Shown here: piece after piece, positions 20,864-32,543 of the stretch | Numbering within the stretch: position 1 is the first letter of the stretch | Layout: each line of letters begins with the position of its first letter | Assembly: GCA_014529385.2 (NCBI GenBank) | Contig: JABFUD020000300.1 | Coordinates: forward strand, 1 to 64,000 | Source: Adiantum capillus-veneris | Lineage: Eukaryota; Streptophyta; Polypodiopsida; Polypodiales; Pteridaceae | DNA: 64,000 nt | Reading direction: 5' to 3' | The notes under the pieces: model-generated | Databases searched by the model: none | Told to the model about the DNA's origin: nothing | Seen by the model: the letters and a program-made list of their open reading frames with translations, nothing else | Translations under genes and position numbers: made by a program

Positions 20864-21957
20864 GGAACATGGATCATGATCCATGTTCCCAAAACCCTAA
20901 AATCAGGGAAACTTCTACAGAAGAAACAATGGAAGCTCAGGAACAAAACCCTATGACTATTTTTGCAAAAAGCTTCCCAACATGGATCGCAATCCATGTA
21001 CCTTTTTTGTCAAAATCAGGATAAAAGTGGCTCACTAGCTGGACAATGAACAAATAGTACTGGGGTTACAAAATAATCACAAGAAGTGCTCTACAAATCA
21101 TCAAGTCCACCTGGATTTCTACTTTCAGTTTGTAAATGTTCTTTTGGTCAAACTCTCCTTGAAGCCTATCAACAAGCAAATGTAACCTAAGAATGGTGAT
21201 GGGATCAAAACCAAGGAAAAGTTTACTTGCAAAAAATGGTGAAACTTGCAGGATTTAGTTTGCCTTCTCAAAAGAATTCAATGTCTAGGGAAAATTGCCA
21301 AGGAACCAAGCAAAGCTATGAACTACAGACCTCTATCATCAGAAATCAAAGCAAGAAGAGATTTCAGGCAAAACATGACTCCAAAAGTGGTTGCCAGAAA
21401 TAGATTTGGTCAAAACGAAAAAAATATGGCCATAAACAAAAAAATGGGGCAAACTATGGAAAAACATGTCCAAACTTGCAAAAATATCACCAGTGTACTA
21501 GGAAAACCCATAGGAACCAATGTGCACAAGAACTGTGTTCAAATACTTCCCAACACGGATCACGATCCAGGTACCTTTTTGGCCAAAATAAGTAAAACCC
21601 ATGCCATCTGATTCAGTATGCTCAAGGAAGCCAAGCCATGAAGTTTCAAGCCATTTGAATCCCAAAAATCCACTTCCAAAAGCCAAAATCTCTGAATCTG
21701 TACAGGATTTTCAAAATTTAGCCCAAGTATCAAACCATTGATCCAAATCCCAAATTTTTTGGACCAAGTCATAATCAAGATGAACCCTACCAAATGGTAT
21801 CAACAGATTTCCAAAATATTGCCCAACATGGATCGCGATCCATGTACCTCCAGTTCTAAATCCAGAGAAAATTGCTCAGTAGCATCCCTTAATGCCTAGG
21901 GACAACTTCCCAAAGTTAGAATTTTCAAATGCTTCCCAACATGGATCGCGATCCATG
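20864..21957. repeat. Five dispersed palindromes, CATGGATCGCGATCCATG type
   Basis: Near-perfect palindromes at 20864-20889 (26 bp, centre ATCATGAT), 20981-20998, 21554-21571, 21827-21844 and 21940-21957. The last two are identical (CATGGATCGCGATCCATG). Most copies are preceded by TTCCCAA or GCCCAA and followed by GTACC or GTTTC, so they are copies of one motif of about 30 bp with irregular spacing of about 110-570 bp. They lie in stop-rich sequence upstream of the gag-like region. Function unknown. Confidence 0.8.
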
Positions 21958-22137
21958 TTTCTTTTTGCCAAAGTCTATCTGTTTCATTACAGTTTTGTGC
22001 CTATAGTAATCCTAGGTGCACTGGTGAAATTTGGTCAAATTTGGAGTAGTTTTGACAGAGTTAAGCTCACTTTTTTATTTTATGGTCAAGTTTACACTTT
22101 CCGACAATTTTGATCAATGGCTAAAACCTGATTTCAC

Positions 22138-22515
22138 TTGAAAATTGGCAACAGGATTCCTCGAAGGAAAGCACAGAGGGACTTGACTGTGGCACCCTAT
22201 GAGATAACCTATATCTCATCAAATGAGAAAGCTCACCTCACCGAACAAGTACTTGAAGCAATTTTGGCAAACATTTTCATCGGAAGGTTCCAAGCTACAG
22301 ATAAAGAAATTGTAAAGACCACCATCTTAAACCCGGGAAATGTGGACTTTGCACCAGAAACCAGAAGTGCAAGCAGGGGTCAGGTGCCTATAGCTCGACA
22401 ATTTCTTAAGATTGCCTCCTTGGGGAATAGATTTCAGAGGAGCTCACGAGCTCATAAGTACAATTTAGTACAATGGGGAAGCAACTCTGACAGACAAGGA
22501 TGGGACAATTGTTAA
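22138..22515 (+). pseudogene. Gag-like coding remnant, N-terminal part
   Basis: An open frame of 125 codons (RKAQRDLTVAPYEITYISSNEKAHL, then VLEAILANIFIGRF) that I do not match to a named domain. It is followed on the plus strand by several frames shifted against each other (EIINEALHL, LPLRLISQHF, PPRYIEPLLHMAVVMAMGL). These recall the plant-mobile-domain-like N-termini of some retroelement gag proteins. That assignment is an inference from pattern only. No RT or protease was found with it. Confidence 0.35.
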
Positions 22516-22907
22516 GGTAAAAATTACAGCTGAAATCATCAATGAAGCCCTCCATCTGTCATAGGGAACGCACAATCTCTTGCAACGAAGGAAATCCACA
22601 ATGACAAAGCCTTTTTGAAGCAACGCGGCCACAAGCTGACATATCAAGACTTGATATACTCAGAAATGGAACTACCATTGCGTCTTATATCACAGCATTT
22701 CAAGGTGTAGAAGCCACCTAGATATATTGAACCCTTGTTGCATATGGCAGTGGTGATGGCGATGGGTTTGGCTGAAGGCAGGGTGGTCAGTTGCGAATTT
22801 GGCAACTACTTCTTGACACAATTGTGGAAGCAAACCTAAAGGACGGTCAAAGAAATACAGCTTACATGAACGGAGGACCCATGCTCACATGACTGGCCTA
22901 TCAAGCA

Positions 22908-23384
22908 TTGGGCATGATCGACAATCTACCACTTGCCCAAGCGCAGATAGACCTAATCCACAGGTCCAAAAGAGTTGTGAGACCAGTGGCAGGACTTTCT
23001 ATAAGGCCGAATTCTGGAGTCAAACAAACTAGGAAAAGTGCACCTCTAAGGGATTCTGACAGTGAGAAAATAGAGTTGGATGCTCGGAGTAGCCAGGAAG
23101 AGGGATCCCACCCACGAGATACTCCTTCTAAGTACGAGTCTTTGGAGGAAGAGAAGGAAAGCCCCTACACCCTGGGATATACTCGGTTCAAGAAAAAGGC
23201 TACACATTTGGCAGAAGCTATCCCCATCACTCATGCCAGGAGGAAAATGGAAGAGGCTCAGGAAGTGAGGGAAAAGATCCACCAACAAAAGAAAGAACAG
23301 CAGCAAACCCAAGAAACAGAAGCGGATGACGAGAAAGAAGATGATGAAGTCGAGAATGCTCCGCTGATAGTGGCAGGCAAATAG
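22908..23384 (+). pseudogene. Gag-like remnant, charged middle part
   Basis: 158 codons. The start (IDNLPLAQAQIDLIHRSKRVVRP) is followed by a Ser/Glu-rich low-complexity tract and a Lys/Gln/Glu-rich segment likely to form a coiled coil (EEAQEVREKIHQQKKEQQQ). It ends at a TAG; the same charged style continues in the next frames (KQKMEQRQQEESKKQ). It belongs with the frames on either side to one long, broken protein of the plus strand. No catalytic motif is visible. Confidence 0.35.
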
Positions 23385-23584
23385 AGGCCTTGTAAAGGAT
23401 CAAGCAACAAAAGAGGAAGGATGCTGAAGAGAGATGGGAAATTGCAAGTGCCATACGACAACGAATTCACAATGAGCTCAAGCAAAAGATGGAGCAGAGG
23501 CAACAAGAAGAATCAAAGAAGCAACACGTTGATGATATAGAATCATCTGATGAATCTAAAAAGAGTAAAAAGTAGAAAAGTCTC

Positions 23585-24450
23585 TTGCAAGGAGAAAGAC
23601 AACACGAGACACAGGAACAACAAGATCAAGACCTCGGTTCTCCCAAGGATCCTGAGACAATTTCAGAGAGGTCAGAACAAGAGAAAGGAGAAAGTGTAGG
23701 ACAATTGGAGCAAAGGGTCGACGAAAAGCAGATGGAGCAATGGATGGATCAACAAACAGAATCACATACAAAGCTTGCCAAAACCTCTAATGCAATAGAA
23801 TGTCTAACAAAAAAAGAAAAGCAAGATGATGTGGCTGAGCAATCAAATAAGAGCCAAAAAGACCAGCATGGGCCAAGAACGCAACGTACACAAGCGGCCA
23901 TAAAAGAAGGAGCGGAGATAGTTAGCTCATTTGGCATTGACGGTCACCTAAGCAGATCAAACTGCAATTCCAATGTCAAAGAGCTCTTTACAACCTCAAG
24001 GAGCTGGAATTAGAAGATAACAAAAAGGAGGTATCTAGAGAAACAACAACAAAATCCTCGCAGTTGAAGCAACAAATAGAGGCACTACAGAACGCACAAG
24101 TCCAGGTGCAATCGGAATTGCAGAGAGAACGAGAAAATGCAACTTACTATTATAAAGAAGTGCAACAATTCAATGAGGCAAACTCCGCATTACAGATCGA
24201 ACAGCAACGCCTTGAGGAGGATATAACCAAAGAAAAGGAACAGAATGAGAAGCTACAAAGCTCATATGTAGTGGTTAGCAGGTCTCTCACTCAGCTCCTG
24301 GCCATACAAGAGACACCCTCCTCTTCGACTATGACTGCAGGCTCTACTTCCTTGAGCCAGGAAATCAAAGAGTTAAAGGAGGCCCTAAAGCAAGAAAAAT
24401 ATGACAGACAGATCATGACAGCAGGTCATAGGGCCCTACAACAGGCCTAG
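23585..24450 (+). pseudogene. Coiled-coil remnant
   Basis: Two frames (23585-24013 and 24064-24450). The second is a clear heptad-type coiled coil (KQQIEALQNAQVQVQSEL, then EQQRLEEDITKEKEQNEKL) with a Ser/Thr-rich break and a second helix (IKELKEALKQEKYDRQIM). A TAG and another frame continue EEIEDLRKQLA. A similar coiled coil occurs at 56342-56680, behind another gypsy integrase. Coiled coils occur in several plant gypsy gag proteins and extra ORFs; I infer a structural role. Confidence 0.45.
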
Positions 24451-24639
24451 GATGAGGAAATTGAAGACTTAAGAAAGCAACTGGCCTAGGCAAGAAAGGA
24501 AGTAGAGGCTCTGAAAGAAAATCAAACAAAGCATCAGCAGGACCGAGGAGAATTTGAGCAGGGTGAAGGATTCGAACAATCTGCGTTCGAAACTCAACAA
24601 ACAGAAATGCCCACTACGAGCACTAGAAAAGGCACGCAA

Positions 24640-24870
24640 GAATCTACAGATCCAGCCATGACATCCACCTCGGAGTTGGTAAAAGATGAAATTCAGCACT
24701 GGATCTCAGAAGTCAAATACCCCTAACACAAGGCATATATGCAATATGAAATTCAGCACTGAATCTACAGATCCAGCCATGACATCCACCTCAGAGTTGG
24801 TAAAAGATGAAATTCAGCACTGGATCTCAGAAGTCAAATACCCCTCACACAAGGCATATATGCAATATGA
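24640..24870 (+). repeat. 121-bp tandem duplication
   Basis: GAATCTACAGATCCAGCC recurs at 24640 and 24761, with nearly identical sequence over about 110 bp. 121 is not a multiple of three, so the duplication shifts the frame of the coiled-coil protein. Confidence 0.9.
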
Positions 24871-25060
24871 ACTAAAAGTGCTAGAATCGGTTGCCCTCCT
24901 CATGATCACCCAGATCAGGTTGCAAAAGATCATGGGCACGAAATGATCGCACTATCGTTGATGCGGCAAGAAGTTCAATTATGGTAGCAAAAGATGCTCC
25001 CAAAAATTGAACCAAATAGTAGAGGGGACTATAGAGAGGTTCCAATTATAGCCCTTCATA

Positions 25061-25768
25061 TTGAAACCATCCTTGACAATCAACCTCTCTGGAGAAAAAA
25101 ATGGTTCCATCAACGACCAGCTGACGAAACCTATTACAGGAACGCCCCCCAACATCTCTGAGGATCGACCCCACTTACTGTCCCATCAACAGACGAAGAT
25201 TCTAAGACAGTTTTACAGTTGGAAAAGCAAAATACCTGCAGTGTTGAACTACCCGATAATTACCAAGCCGCTCAATAACAACACCCCATCAGAGCATTAC
25301 ATGGTGCAAACTTTGAAAGGAGTAATCAACATGATGAAAGAGATCCCAGACCTTGCTTGTTAGATGCTGGTAAAGATTGCCAAAATGCTTATCACGTACA
25401 TTACAGCTTTCAGAGACATTGAAGCAGTAGAGCATCCATGGCAGGTGTTTGTCGAGGGAACGCGGGGTATTTGCTGGAATATGGAGACCAAAATCCCCAG
25501 CAGAAATGTTATCATGGGATTATATGCAAGAGTCATGTTTCTGACATCTCATTACATGCAGACCTTCGAAGAAGCTTTCATGACAGGTTTCTTCAAAGTG
25601 GACTCTTCCATATTCAATCCAATGACGAAAGATCTACCAGACCGCTATATTGACCACCAAAGTACAATCAGCAATAATCCCTTCAGAGAGCTGGCAACCA
25701 AAGTCGAGATTGAAGCCAAAGCTCAGAAGCTTAGAAATCTCACTGCAACGCTCCAAATAAGGCACTAA
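25061..25768 (+). pseudogene. Gag-like remnant, C-terminal part
   Basis: Two adjoining frames, 25061-25363 and 25364-25768, the first ending at a TAG directly before the second Met. The second has a hydrophobic helical stretch (VIMGLYARVMFLTSHYMQTFEEAF) and an end rich in charged residues. I do not recognise a family. It is the last piece of the broken plus-strand protein that begins at 22138. The stretch 25770-26090 behind it has no recognisable gene; it includes a short repeat of GGATACGGGT. Confidence 0.35.
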
Positions 25769-26099
25769 TGTGAACTCCCTCAGATGAAACTTACACGAGG
25801 GCGTGCAATGAATAGGAAGGGAGGAATGTTTGGTGGATACGGGTGGATACGGGTGCATACAAGCGTATGCACACCAAACCCGGTGAACACTCTTTTTTTT
25901 TGGAAAAACCCTGTAATTCAGCCTAAGACGAGGAATATGCAAGGATGAATTCACGCTTTCCAAGTGGAAAGGGGAAACTACTTAACATGGATATGAATAT
26001 ATCCCGAGTGGTCAGTAACTTTTGTATTCTCAATGCAAAGATTATGACGAAGTGGGTGGACTTGTGGACAGTGGCAAAGTCAAGGTGTTTGCAAGAGAG

Positions 26100-27051
26100 G
26101 GAAGCATGGAAACAAGCACATGGAGGAAGGAGGGCACCCCCAATCACACCTTGCATGTTTCCCAGATCTCATTAGTGCAGAGTGGATTTATGAGAGAATG
26201 CTTGAGGCAAAAGTGCGCAGAGAAGACATCACCTACAAAGAATGGGAGTATGCACGAGGCTGCGTACCAAAGGTATAATACTCATATACCTAAACCATAT
26301 TGTAACGCTATTTCTTGAGATTATCTTTAATATGTATTTGATAAATTAATATAGTTTTCTAATTTTTAGTGCCTTTCCTTTAACTCTATGTGGTCAAAGG
26401 GTCGTCACTTTCGTACGCTCCACATTGACGAGCATAGAATCATGGGCAACTTTGACACAGACAGTGATGAAGCCAGGTACTGTGGAACTATTGAAAGGAT
26501 ACTAAAGGTTAATTTTAGAACCTTTCATACCTTCATCTTTGACTGCAAGTGGTTTGCAAATGTGTCTAGACGACATGAGAATGGCCTCTACATGGTGGAC
26601 TCTAGTGTGTATGACACAGGGAGGTATGACAATTTAGTTTTACCGTGCAATTGTGAGCAAGTGAGTGACATGTACCTTTTTTATTCTTATTTTCTTGTAG
26701 CGTTAGTTATACCAATGTTACTCACTTTGAGATTCTATTTTATAGGTCATCTATATCCTAGTAATCCACCAACCAAAACTATGGTTCGTAATCCCCATAA
26801 CACCTTGAGGGAGAACCATTTTTTCCACTAATGAAGTGGACACTATCTTTGACCCTCTTCCACCTCCGACTTTGGATGAGGTGGAAACAGAGGAGAGGGA
26901 GGTCGATGAATCAAGTCCGGCGGCAGAGCAAGTATTAGCAAGGATGATTGTCATGATCATGAAGATGATGAGATGGAGAACGACGAACTATAAGATGATA
27001 AAGGAAATGCATCCACAAATGAAAATTTCGTTACTCTCTTTATTGATTTAG
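26100..27051 (+). pseudogene. CACTA-type transposase C-terminus (DUF4216-like), with intron
   Basis: 26388-26660 matches the DUF4216 region found behind the CACTA transposase: HFRTLHIDEHRIMGNFDTDS, then ARYCGTIERILKVNF, FHTFIFDCKWF, NGLYMVDSSVYDTGRYDN and ending CNCEQ. An 85-bp GT-AG intron (26661-26745) follows; joining the exons gives the expected Q-V-x-Y-I of this domain. The second exon runs to a TGA (26804, Pro-stop-Gly-Arg where Arg is likely) and on to an acidic tail ending at 27051. Before 26388, stop-laced frames (FPDLISAEWIYERML) may be more of the same protein. The catalytic transposase is not present. Confidence 0.6.
26661..26745 (+). other. Probable intron in the CACTA-type gene
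   Basis: Starts GTGAGTGACATG, ends TTTTATAG, T-rich before the acceptor. It separates the Gln of CNCEQ from VIYI, where the DUF4216 family is uninterrupted. Confidence 0.55.
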
Positions 27052-27282
27052 GAGCCATGGGCTTAGAATTTGACGATGCCTCATGTAGAGATCTTTTGGA
27101 AGATGATTCATAAACATTCTGCAGTTATGAAGTTTTTTGGTCTCATGTAATCCATTCATCTCTCTCTCCCTCCTCTTCCTCTCTTTAGATTTGGGAATAT
27201 GTTCAATTACGTTAATCAATTGACAGTGATTATTTTAGGTGGAACCAAGTGTAATCTTATATCCCCCCCTCCTCCTCACCCC

Positions 27283-27287
<5 letters not shown>

Positions 27288-27352
<65 letters not shown>

Positions 27353-27358
27353 TTCTCT
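27288..27358. repeat. (CT)n microsatellite
   Basis: About 70 bp of CT units with a few interruptions at the right end. Confidence 0.95.
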
Positions 27359-27514
27359 TCTTTTCTAAATTTGAAAATTTTGTACAATATTCTTTAATTT
27401 TTATTAAGAGCAGGAAAACACCACTATTTGAAGGGGGGAGGGGGGGTTAAGCCAGAATTTAGAAGTTTAGGCGCTAAATTTGGTTGTCAAATATAACAGC
27501 GGTAGTTTACGCGG

Positions 27515-30174
27515 TGAGGCGGTCCGGGGCGGGCAACAAGAGAGGCGACCTCTAAACACCCCTCAAGGCTCCCGTGCTGCTCAATTGGGGCTGGGGCAAC
27601 CACAAGCACAACACAACAACAAACCCACAGCCAAACCCAAACAAGATAGGGGCACCACCTAGTTATGGTATGTGAACTAGGATGCAAGAGAGATTTTGGC
27701 ACAACCAAGAAGATGCACCACACAACACACACAAACAACCTCACACCAAGACACACACAAACTGGACCAGAGAGAGCTAGAGCAAAGGGAAGAGAGAAAG
27801 AAAAGGATCTTGCGTAATACCTTATTTGTGACTTGCAAATGGAGATGGTTCGTTATGATGCTATTGTAGAACTTGTATAAAACTCACTCAATGCTTAGTG
27901 ATTGCTAAACATTGCCAAAACACACACACACTGTCTTAGGGTGTGGGAGACCTCTCACCACAATACCCTCTTACAATGGACACAAAACTGGCAATGAAAA
28001 ACACACTAAAACACTTTCTAAAATCAAGATCAACTGATAAAAACTCAAAATACACAAGTCACCTTGAATTCACCAAACCGTATTGCACAAATGGAAGGAC
28101 GAAGATTTGAACGTCGAATCACGCCTTTGAATGCACCAAACCTCAATTTATTGATGATAAAGGAGCATATACAATAGTGGTTTTGAGATTTGTGAAACTC
28201 ACGCTCTCTCACTTGCAATGTGTAGCTTGAAAGCTTCTCTCACACCAAGAGTGAAGCTCACAAGTGGTTGCTACACCTAAGTCTCTCCTCGCGCATAGAG
28301 TGTTGGGGTGCTATGTGAGATGTTGGAGGTTGTTTTACAAGAAGGAGAGGGGCCTATTTATAGTTTGGAGACCCCTCATTAAGATTATTGGAAATCTTAA
28401 TTTACAAACTAACAAATCAGGATTATGATTTTTTTGAATATCAAAACATTGCGGGCCTTCTTTGTCTGCTTGAGTCATGGGTGTGGGCTCAAAAGAAAGC
28501 ATTATTGATGGTAGATAAGGTGAAAGTAAGTTTTAAAGAAGGGGAGAGAGAGAGAGAGTTACTATACATGTCTTGAGGTGAGGTGTCTTTTATGGTTAGA
28601 TCAATGCTATTTTGTGTTAGTATGTTAGTCGTTAGTAATCACTAGAAAGTTAATGTTACATTTACAATGGGTAGAGTGAGTTGATTTGATGAAGGAAGAG
28701 GGGTGAATTAAAAGAGAATCATTGAGATGGTGAAGCTTTGAAGAAGCTTGAACTCACCCTTGTGTAGATTGTGGAAAAAATGACCGCTTGTCTTCTTCTT
28801 CTTCTTCGCTTCTTTACGCCGCCGCCACGGTTGACCACCACGATGAAAAGAGGATTTGTTGATGAAAAATCCCCAATTTGCAGAAGTTATCATGGTTAAG
28901 ATGCTGAATTTTAGATATTTTAGGAGAGGTAAATGAAATTGTAACATAGAAGCAATAGAGAGAGACATGGAGAGGGTGTATGTATGTAGAGGTTCATAAA
29001 AGAACTATAGGGATGAGAGAGAAGGGTAATGGTGGAGAGGGTGGGAGAAGCCATGGAAGGTGCAGGTTTGAGTGAGGGATTGAGAGAAATGTGTGTGTGT
29101 GTGTGTGTGTAGAAGTGTGGAAAGAGGTGAGAGAAGACTATGGGCTACTTGTGAGAAAAGTGGGCAGACTGGGGTCCACTCAAAAAATCATAGCTCACCG
29201 TTGGTAGCTCCGAAAATCATGAAAAAATTTGAGGTGATTATTCAAAGCGTGGGCTACATTTTCTCTTTTGACCACCGCTCCAAATTCGGAGTGGAGATAG
29301 GTGCCGAAATTCTCACCAAAAAGCCTGTTTTTTATGCCTGCAAAAGTCTTTTAGTGGCCCCCTCCTTTGTTGAATTTGTACAATGCATCCAAGAGTGAGC
29401 CCCTCCTTTGTCATATTATAATACAAAGCATTCAAGTTTCCCTTGACCCATGCATGGAGGAGGATTATTGGTGAAATAAGAAATATATACATGGTGGGAC
29501 TAGTGTATGGACTATTCATGGACTTTAGCTCAATGAGCACATGGTGTTAGAATAATGAGTAAAAATAATAATAAAAATATGGAGGAGTTATGGATATGGA
29601 AAGATATTGGAATCATATGATATGGTCCCTCCTTGAATTATTTTGGGTGAAAGAGAAAAAGGTATGCAAGTAAATAATATAATAAAAGTAACCAATGAGT
29701 AGAAATCAATTTTTTGTTTTCACGAGGGTGAGGGTGAAAATGTGGGAGTGATTTGTATAAAGAAAAAATATGAGGTTAGAGTATGTACATATTGGCAAAA
29801 AATATAATTATGGTGTAAGAGGATGAAAGAAGGTGTACATAGGTTTAATAAAACACACACCTAAGTAGAAATATTTAAATAAAATACCAAAATAATTATA
29901 AAAAATCCCTATATTTAGGCCATATATACAATGAAATATTTACACACAAAGAGGCCATAATATACTTTTATTTTTTTATTTTTTTAATTTTTTTTGGCTC
30001 ACCTAGCCCAGTGACTAGCTAGCTGAGGGTTTTTAAGAAGATATGGGAAAAGCCCCCTAACTCACACACGCCTATGTACAGTGAAATGTCAGGGATAGCC
30101 ATAGCGTTTGGGTTTATTTGGTAGGGTGGAGTAACTTAGTATGGCAATTATGGAGAGCCGAAAAACGGCTATCA
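27515..30174 (-). mobile_element. L-family solo LTR, copy B
   Basis: 2660 bp, minus orientation: plus-strand TGAGGCGG... to ...GGCTATCA. The 4-bp flank GCGG is repeated at 27511-27514 and 30175-30178. It is the only complete L LTR besides copy C and shares its two ends. It includes a TATA box (28354-28363, minus) and a short GT run near 29089-29111. The flanks on both sides carry GCGGTAA-type motifs, so the insertion sits inside the 3' region of the CACTA-type element. Open frames within it are short and not coding. Confidence 0.92.
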
Positions 30175-30347
30175 GCGGTAATAACAGCGATAATAAATGT
30201 GGTAATAATAGCGGAAAAAGTCACGATAATATTTTAAACACAAAAAACCCTGGCCCTCCTCTCTCTTGTTTCTCTACTTGAATTTGCACCTTCTGTCTAC
30301 AAAACACGGTAAAACAGTGCGGTAAACACTTGGTTCTTTTCATAGTG
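30175..30347 (+). mobile_element. CACTA-type 3' subterminal region and terminus
   Basis: The motif GCGGTAA and variants recur on both sides of the solo LTR (27500-27514 and 30175-30335), as in subterminal repeats of CACTA elements. The sequence ends ...GGTTCTTTTCATAGTG at 30347; its complement starts CACTATGAAAAGAACC, a typical CACTA terminus. The 5' end was not found in the window, so inverted repeats and the 3-bp duplication cannot be confirmed. Confidence 0.5.
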
Positions 30348-30739
30348 ATGGCTTGACACATGAGGTGAAAGGAGTTGTTCACAAAAGAGATGAAAAGAAA
30401 CCTCGCATCCCAATAGGTTTAAAACAATGGTCCCATTGTCCATCTTTACCACTATGTTTGTAGTCCTAAGGTAAGGTCTCCTCTAGATTCCCAACAATTT
30501 TCAGTTACAATACTAATCCCAACACCACCGTCAAGGATTTCCTTCATCGTTAATCCTTCGGTAGAGATTGGTAGGGTCGCATTGGATTCATCGCCTTTAA
30601 AGTACTGTCCCAACTTGTTAACAGGTATTTCAAAAACAGAGTTATTATCTAGGTTGGGTTGTGGATATAAGGTTTCCTCCTCTATTGGCACTTCATTAGA
30701 CCTATCTATCAATGAAAATTGTGGCAACCCAACGTTCAA
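30348..30739 (-). pseudogene. Gypsy protease remnant
   Basis: The minus frame 30452-30739 ends with LTMKEILDGGVGISIVTENC, a gypsy protease active site of the D-G-G type. After a stop the sequence still matches the flap region (NIVVKM then NGTIV, KPIGM) until about 30380. It is truncated by the end of the CACTA-type element at 30347. Upstream is an acidic spacer. Together with the gag pieces to 33831 this is a minus-strand gypsy of unassigned lineage that lacks RT in this window. Confidence 0.6.
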
Positions 30740-31402
30740 ATCTCCATCGAGGAAAGCTCAAACAACTAGAAATATCTTGGGGTCTCCATATAGTTTAGAC
30801 ATGATGGTTCTAACTTCTGAAGCCATGAAATCCATTTGGCAATATTTAACAAATTTTTTATGGGCTTCAATCCCTACATGGGGAAGATGGGATCTCCATT
30901 TCTTCAATAGGGTAAGGTAATCCGTCTGTAAACATCTCCAACAAGAAGGGAGTATACCCACTTTACAATGACTTAAAGCCACTTTCTTCTTGGATGATGA
31001 TAGGTATGGCTATTGGCATATGGTCTTTATGAGATTGATTTTGTGTAGGAAACATTGTGTCTATAATTTTGACCTTTCTAGGTGTTGTTTCTAGCTTCCT
31101 TTGGGTCTCATCTACCAAACTCCTTAATTGCTTGACTCACTCGATCGCCTTTATAGGGTTTGGGTAAGTTCCAATCTTCTTCCTATGTTCAAAGGGTTGT
31201 CCATTGCGGCTCATCATGAATCCATCCCATAGGCAATATTAGAGTCTATATCTTCCTGACAGCCTTCCAAACAAGCACTAGATGGCTCTCAACCATATGA
31301 TTCACATAGGTGCCTCTTGGATGTGGGGGTTGAAGTCCTAGCACTGAAGCTGGTATCGATGTAGCTTGAGGAACATTTTGGGCTCTAGGAATCATGTGTT
31401 GT

Positions 31403-31768
31403 TTAGTCCAAGGGTGAACTATTTTCCATCACACATTTGAACACTATACAATCCTTAGCTTGGTGACCATACCTACCACGTGCATTGAAACTCCCATTGA
31501 ATTTTACTCTAAATGTAGGGCATTCACTAGTGATATATGGACCAAAGCAAATTGAGCACCATTGTTGTTCCCATGTTGGATACATATGATTGTTTTGTGA
31601 GTCAAGATTATCTCTAAGACTTTCTTGAATGGCCTTAGTGAGATCTTCTAAAGTTATCTTATATATATTTTTCTTTTTAACAATAGGCTTTATGGTCATT
31701 GGCTCATGCCATGATGCTTGCAAGCTAGTAGATTTAGGCTCAACAAGCGCTCTTTCTCCTTGAACCAT
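31403..31768 (-). pseudogene. Gypsy gag, degraded zinc-knuckle region
   Basis: A minus frame with a helical, charged start and two decayed zinc knuckles: WCSICFGPYITSEC keeps three cysteines but has lost the His, and GRYGHQAKDC keeps G-H and the last Cys only. This is where a gypsy gag nucleocapsid would lie, between the gag core (31978-32253) and the protease (30348-30739). The stretch 30990-31400 between has short frames (QLRSLVDETQRKLETTPRKV) of spacer type. Confidence 0.55.
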
Positions 31769-31977
31769 TAAATTATCCTCTGATTGGATAGCATTAGTGG
31801 TGACTACATCCCAAGTGGTGATACCTCTAAAGACTAGGCCATTATAGATATCCTAATGTCGTACTCCCCTGTGAATCTATCGACCAATTGGTTATTATTG
31901 AAATGCTCATTTGGATTACAATGAGAATGCAAATACTTCAAGCGAGTAATAAAGTCTCTCAGTGACTCCCCATCCTC

Positions 31978-32253
31978 TCATTGGGCTTTTTGGAGCTGAG
32001 ATGCTACACCCCAAAGCACTCCCTCTCGTATATACTCCTTTAGGAACAATCTGTAAAGAGTACGGTAAATCGTTTTATCTTCCATCCTTAAGGTCCTATA
32101 CCAATCCCCTGCCTTCCCACTTAGAGTCAAGCTCAAAGATTTGTATTTATGCAGCTCATTGTGCTCTTCCAAGGAATCATATGCATGCTCAAATACCTGA
32201 ATATGCTTTCTAGAATCCCAGTCCCCACTATATTTTTGTGTGATCTTGGCCAC
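31978..32253 (-). pseudogene. Gypsy gag core
   Basis: KYSGDWDSRKHIQVFEHAYDS, then SLTLSGKAGDWYRTL and LYRLFLKEYI: the retrotransposon gag pattern of a G..D...H...F block, an LSGKA.DWY block and a final F...Y helix. It starts at an internal Met; the N-terminal extension is upstream to 33831. A stop at 31978 separates it from the zinc-knuckle part. Gag core domains form the virus-like particle shell. Sequence decay is moderate. Confidence 0.7.
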
Positions 32254-32543
32254 TTGTACTACCTTATTTATAACCTCTCATCCGGCGTGTTACGTATATT
32301 TTTAGCAATAGATCGACCGATAGCTTAAGGAATGTTGCCAAGTCACCAGAGTGAGAACATATAGTGAGGATATGCATTCGGTTAGGCATACGGGTGATCC
32401 TCAGGTCCCAAGCCGGGTATGATGTTGTGCCATGTGATGGCCCAAAGTCCATATGTGTGGCCCTAGGCATAGAAGACATAGTATATAACATTTTAATTAC
32501 TAGTTGGTATGGCTCCACTAGAATGAGTACTCGGATATGGTGG

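Noticed and set aside
20864-21957. CRISPR-like array
   Set aside because: Spacing is irregular, the units are palindromes of a eukaryotic repeat, and no cas gene is near.
27199-27450. Leu-Ser-rich frame
   Set aside because: Translation of the (CT)n microsatellite; the same holds for the frame at 48346-48597.
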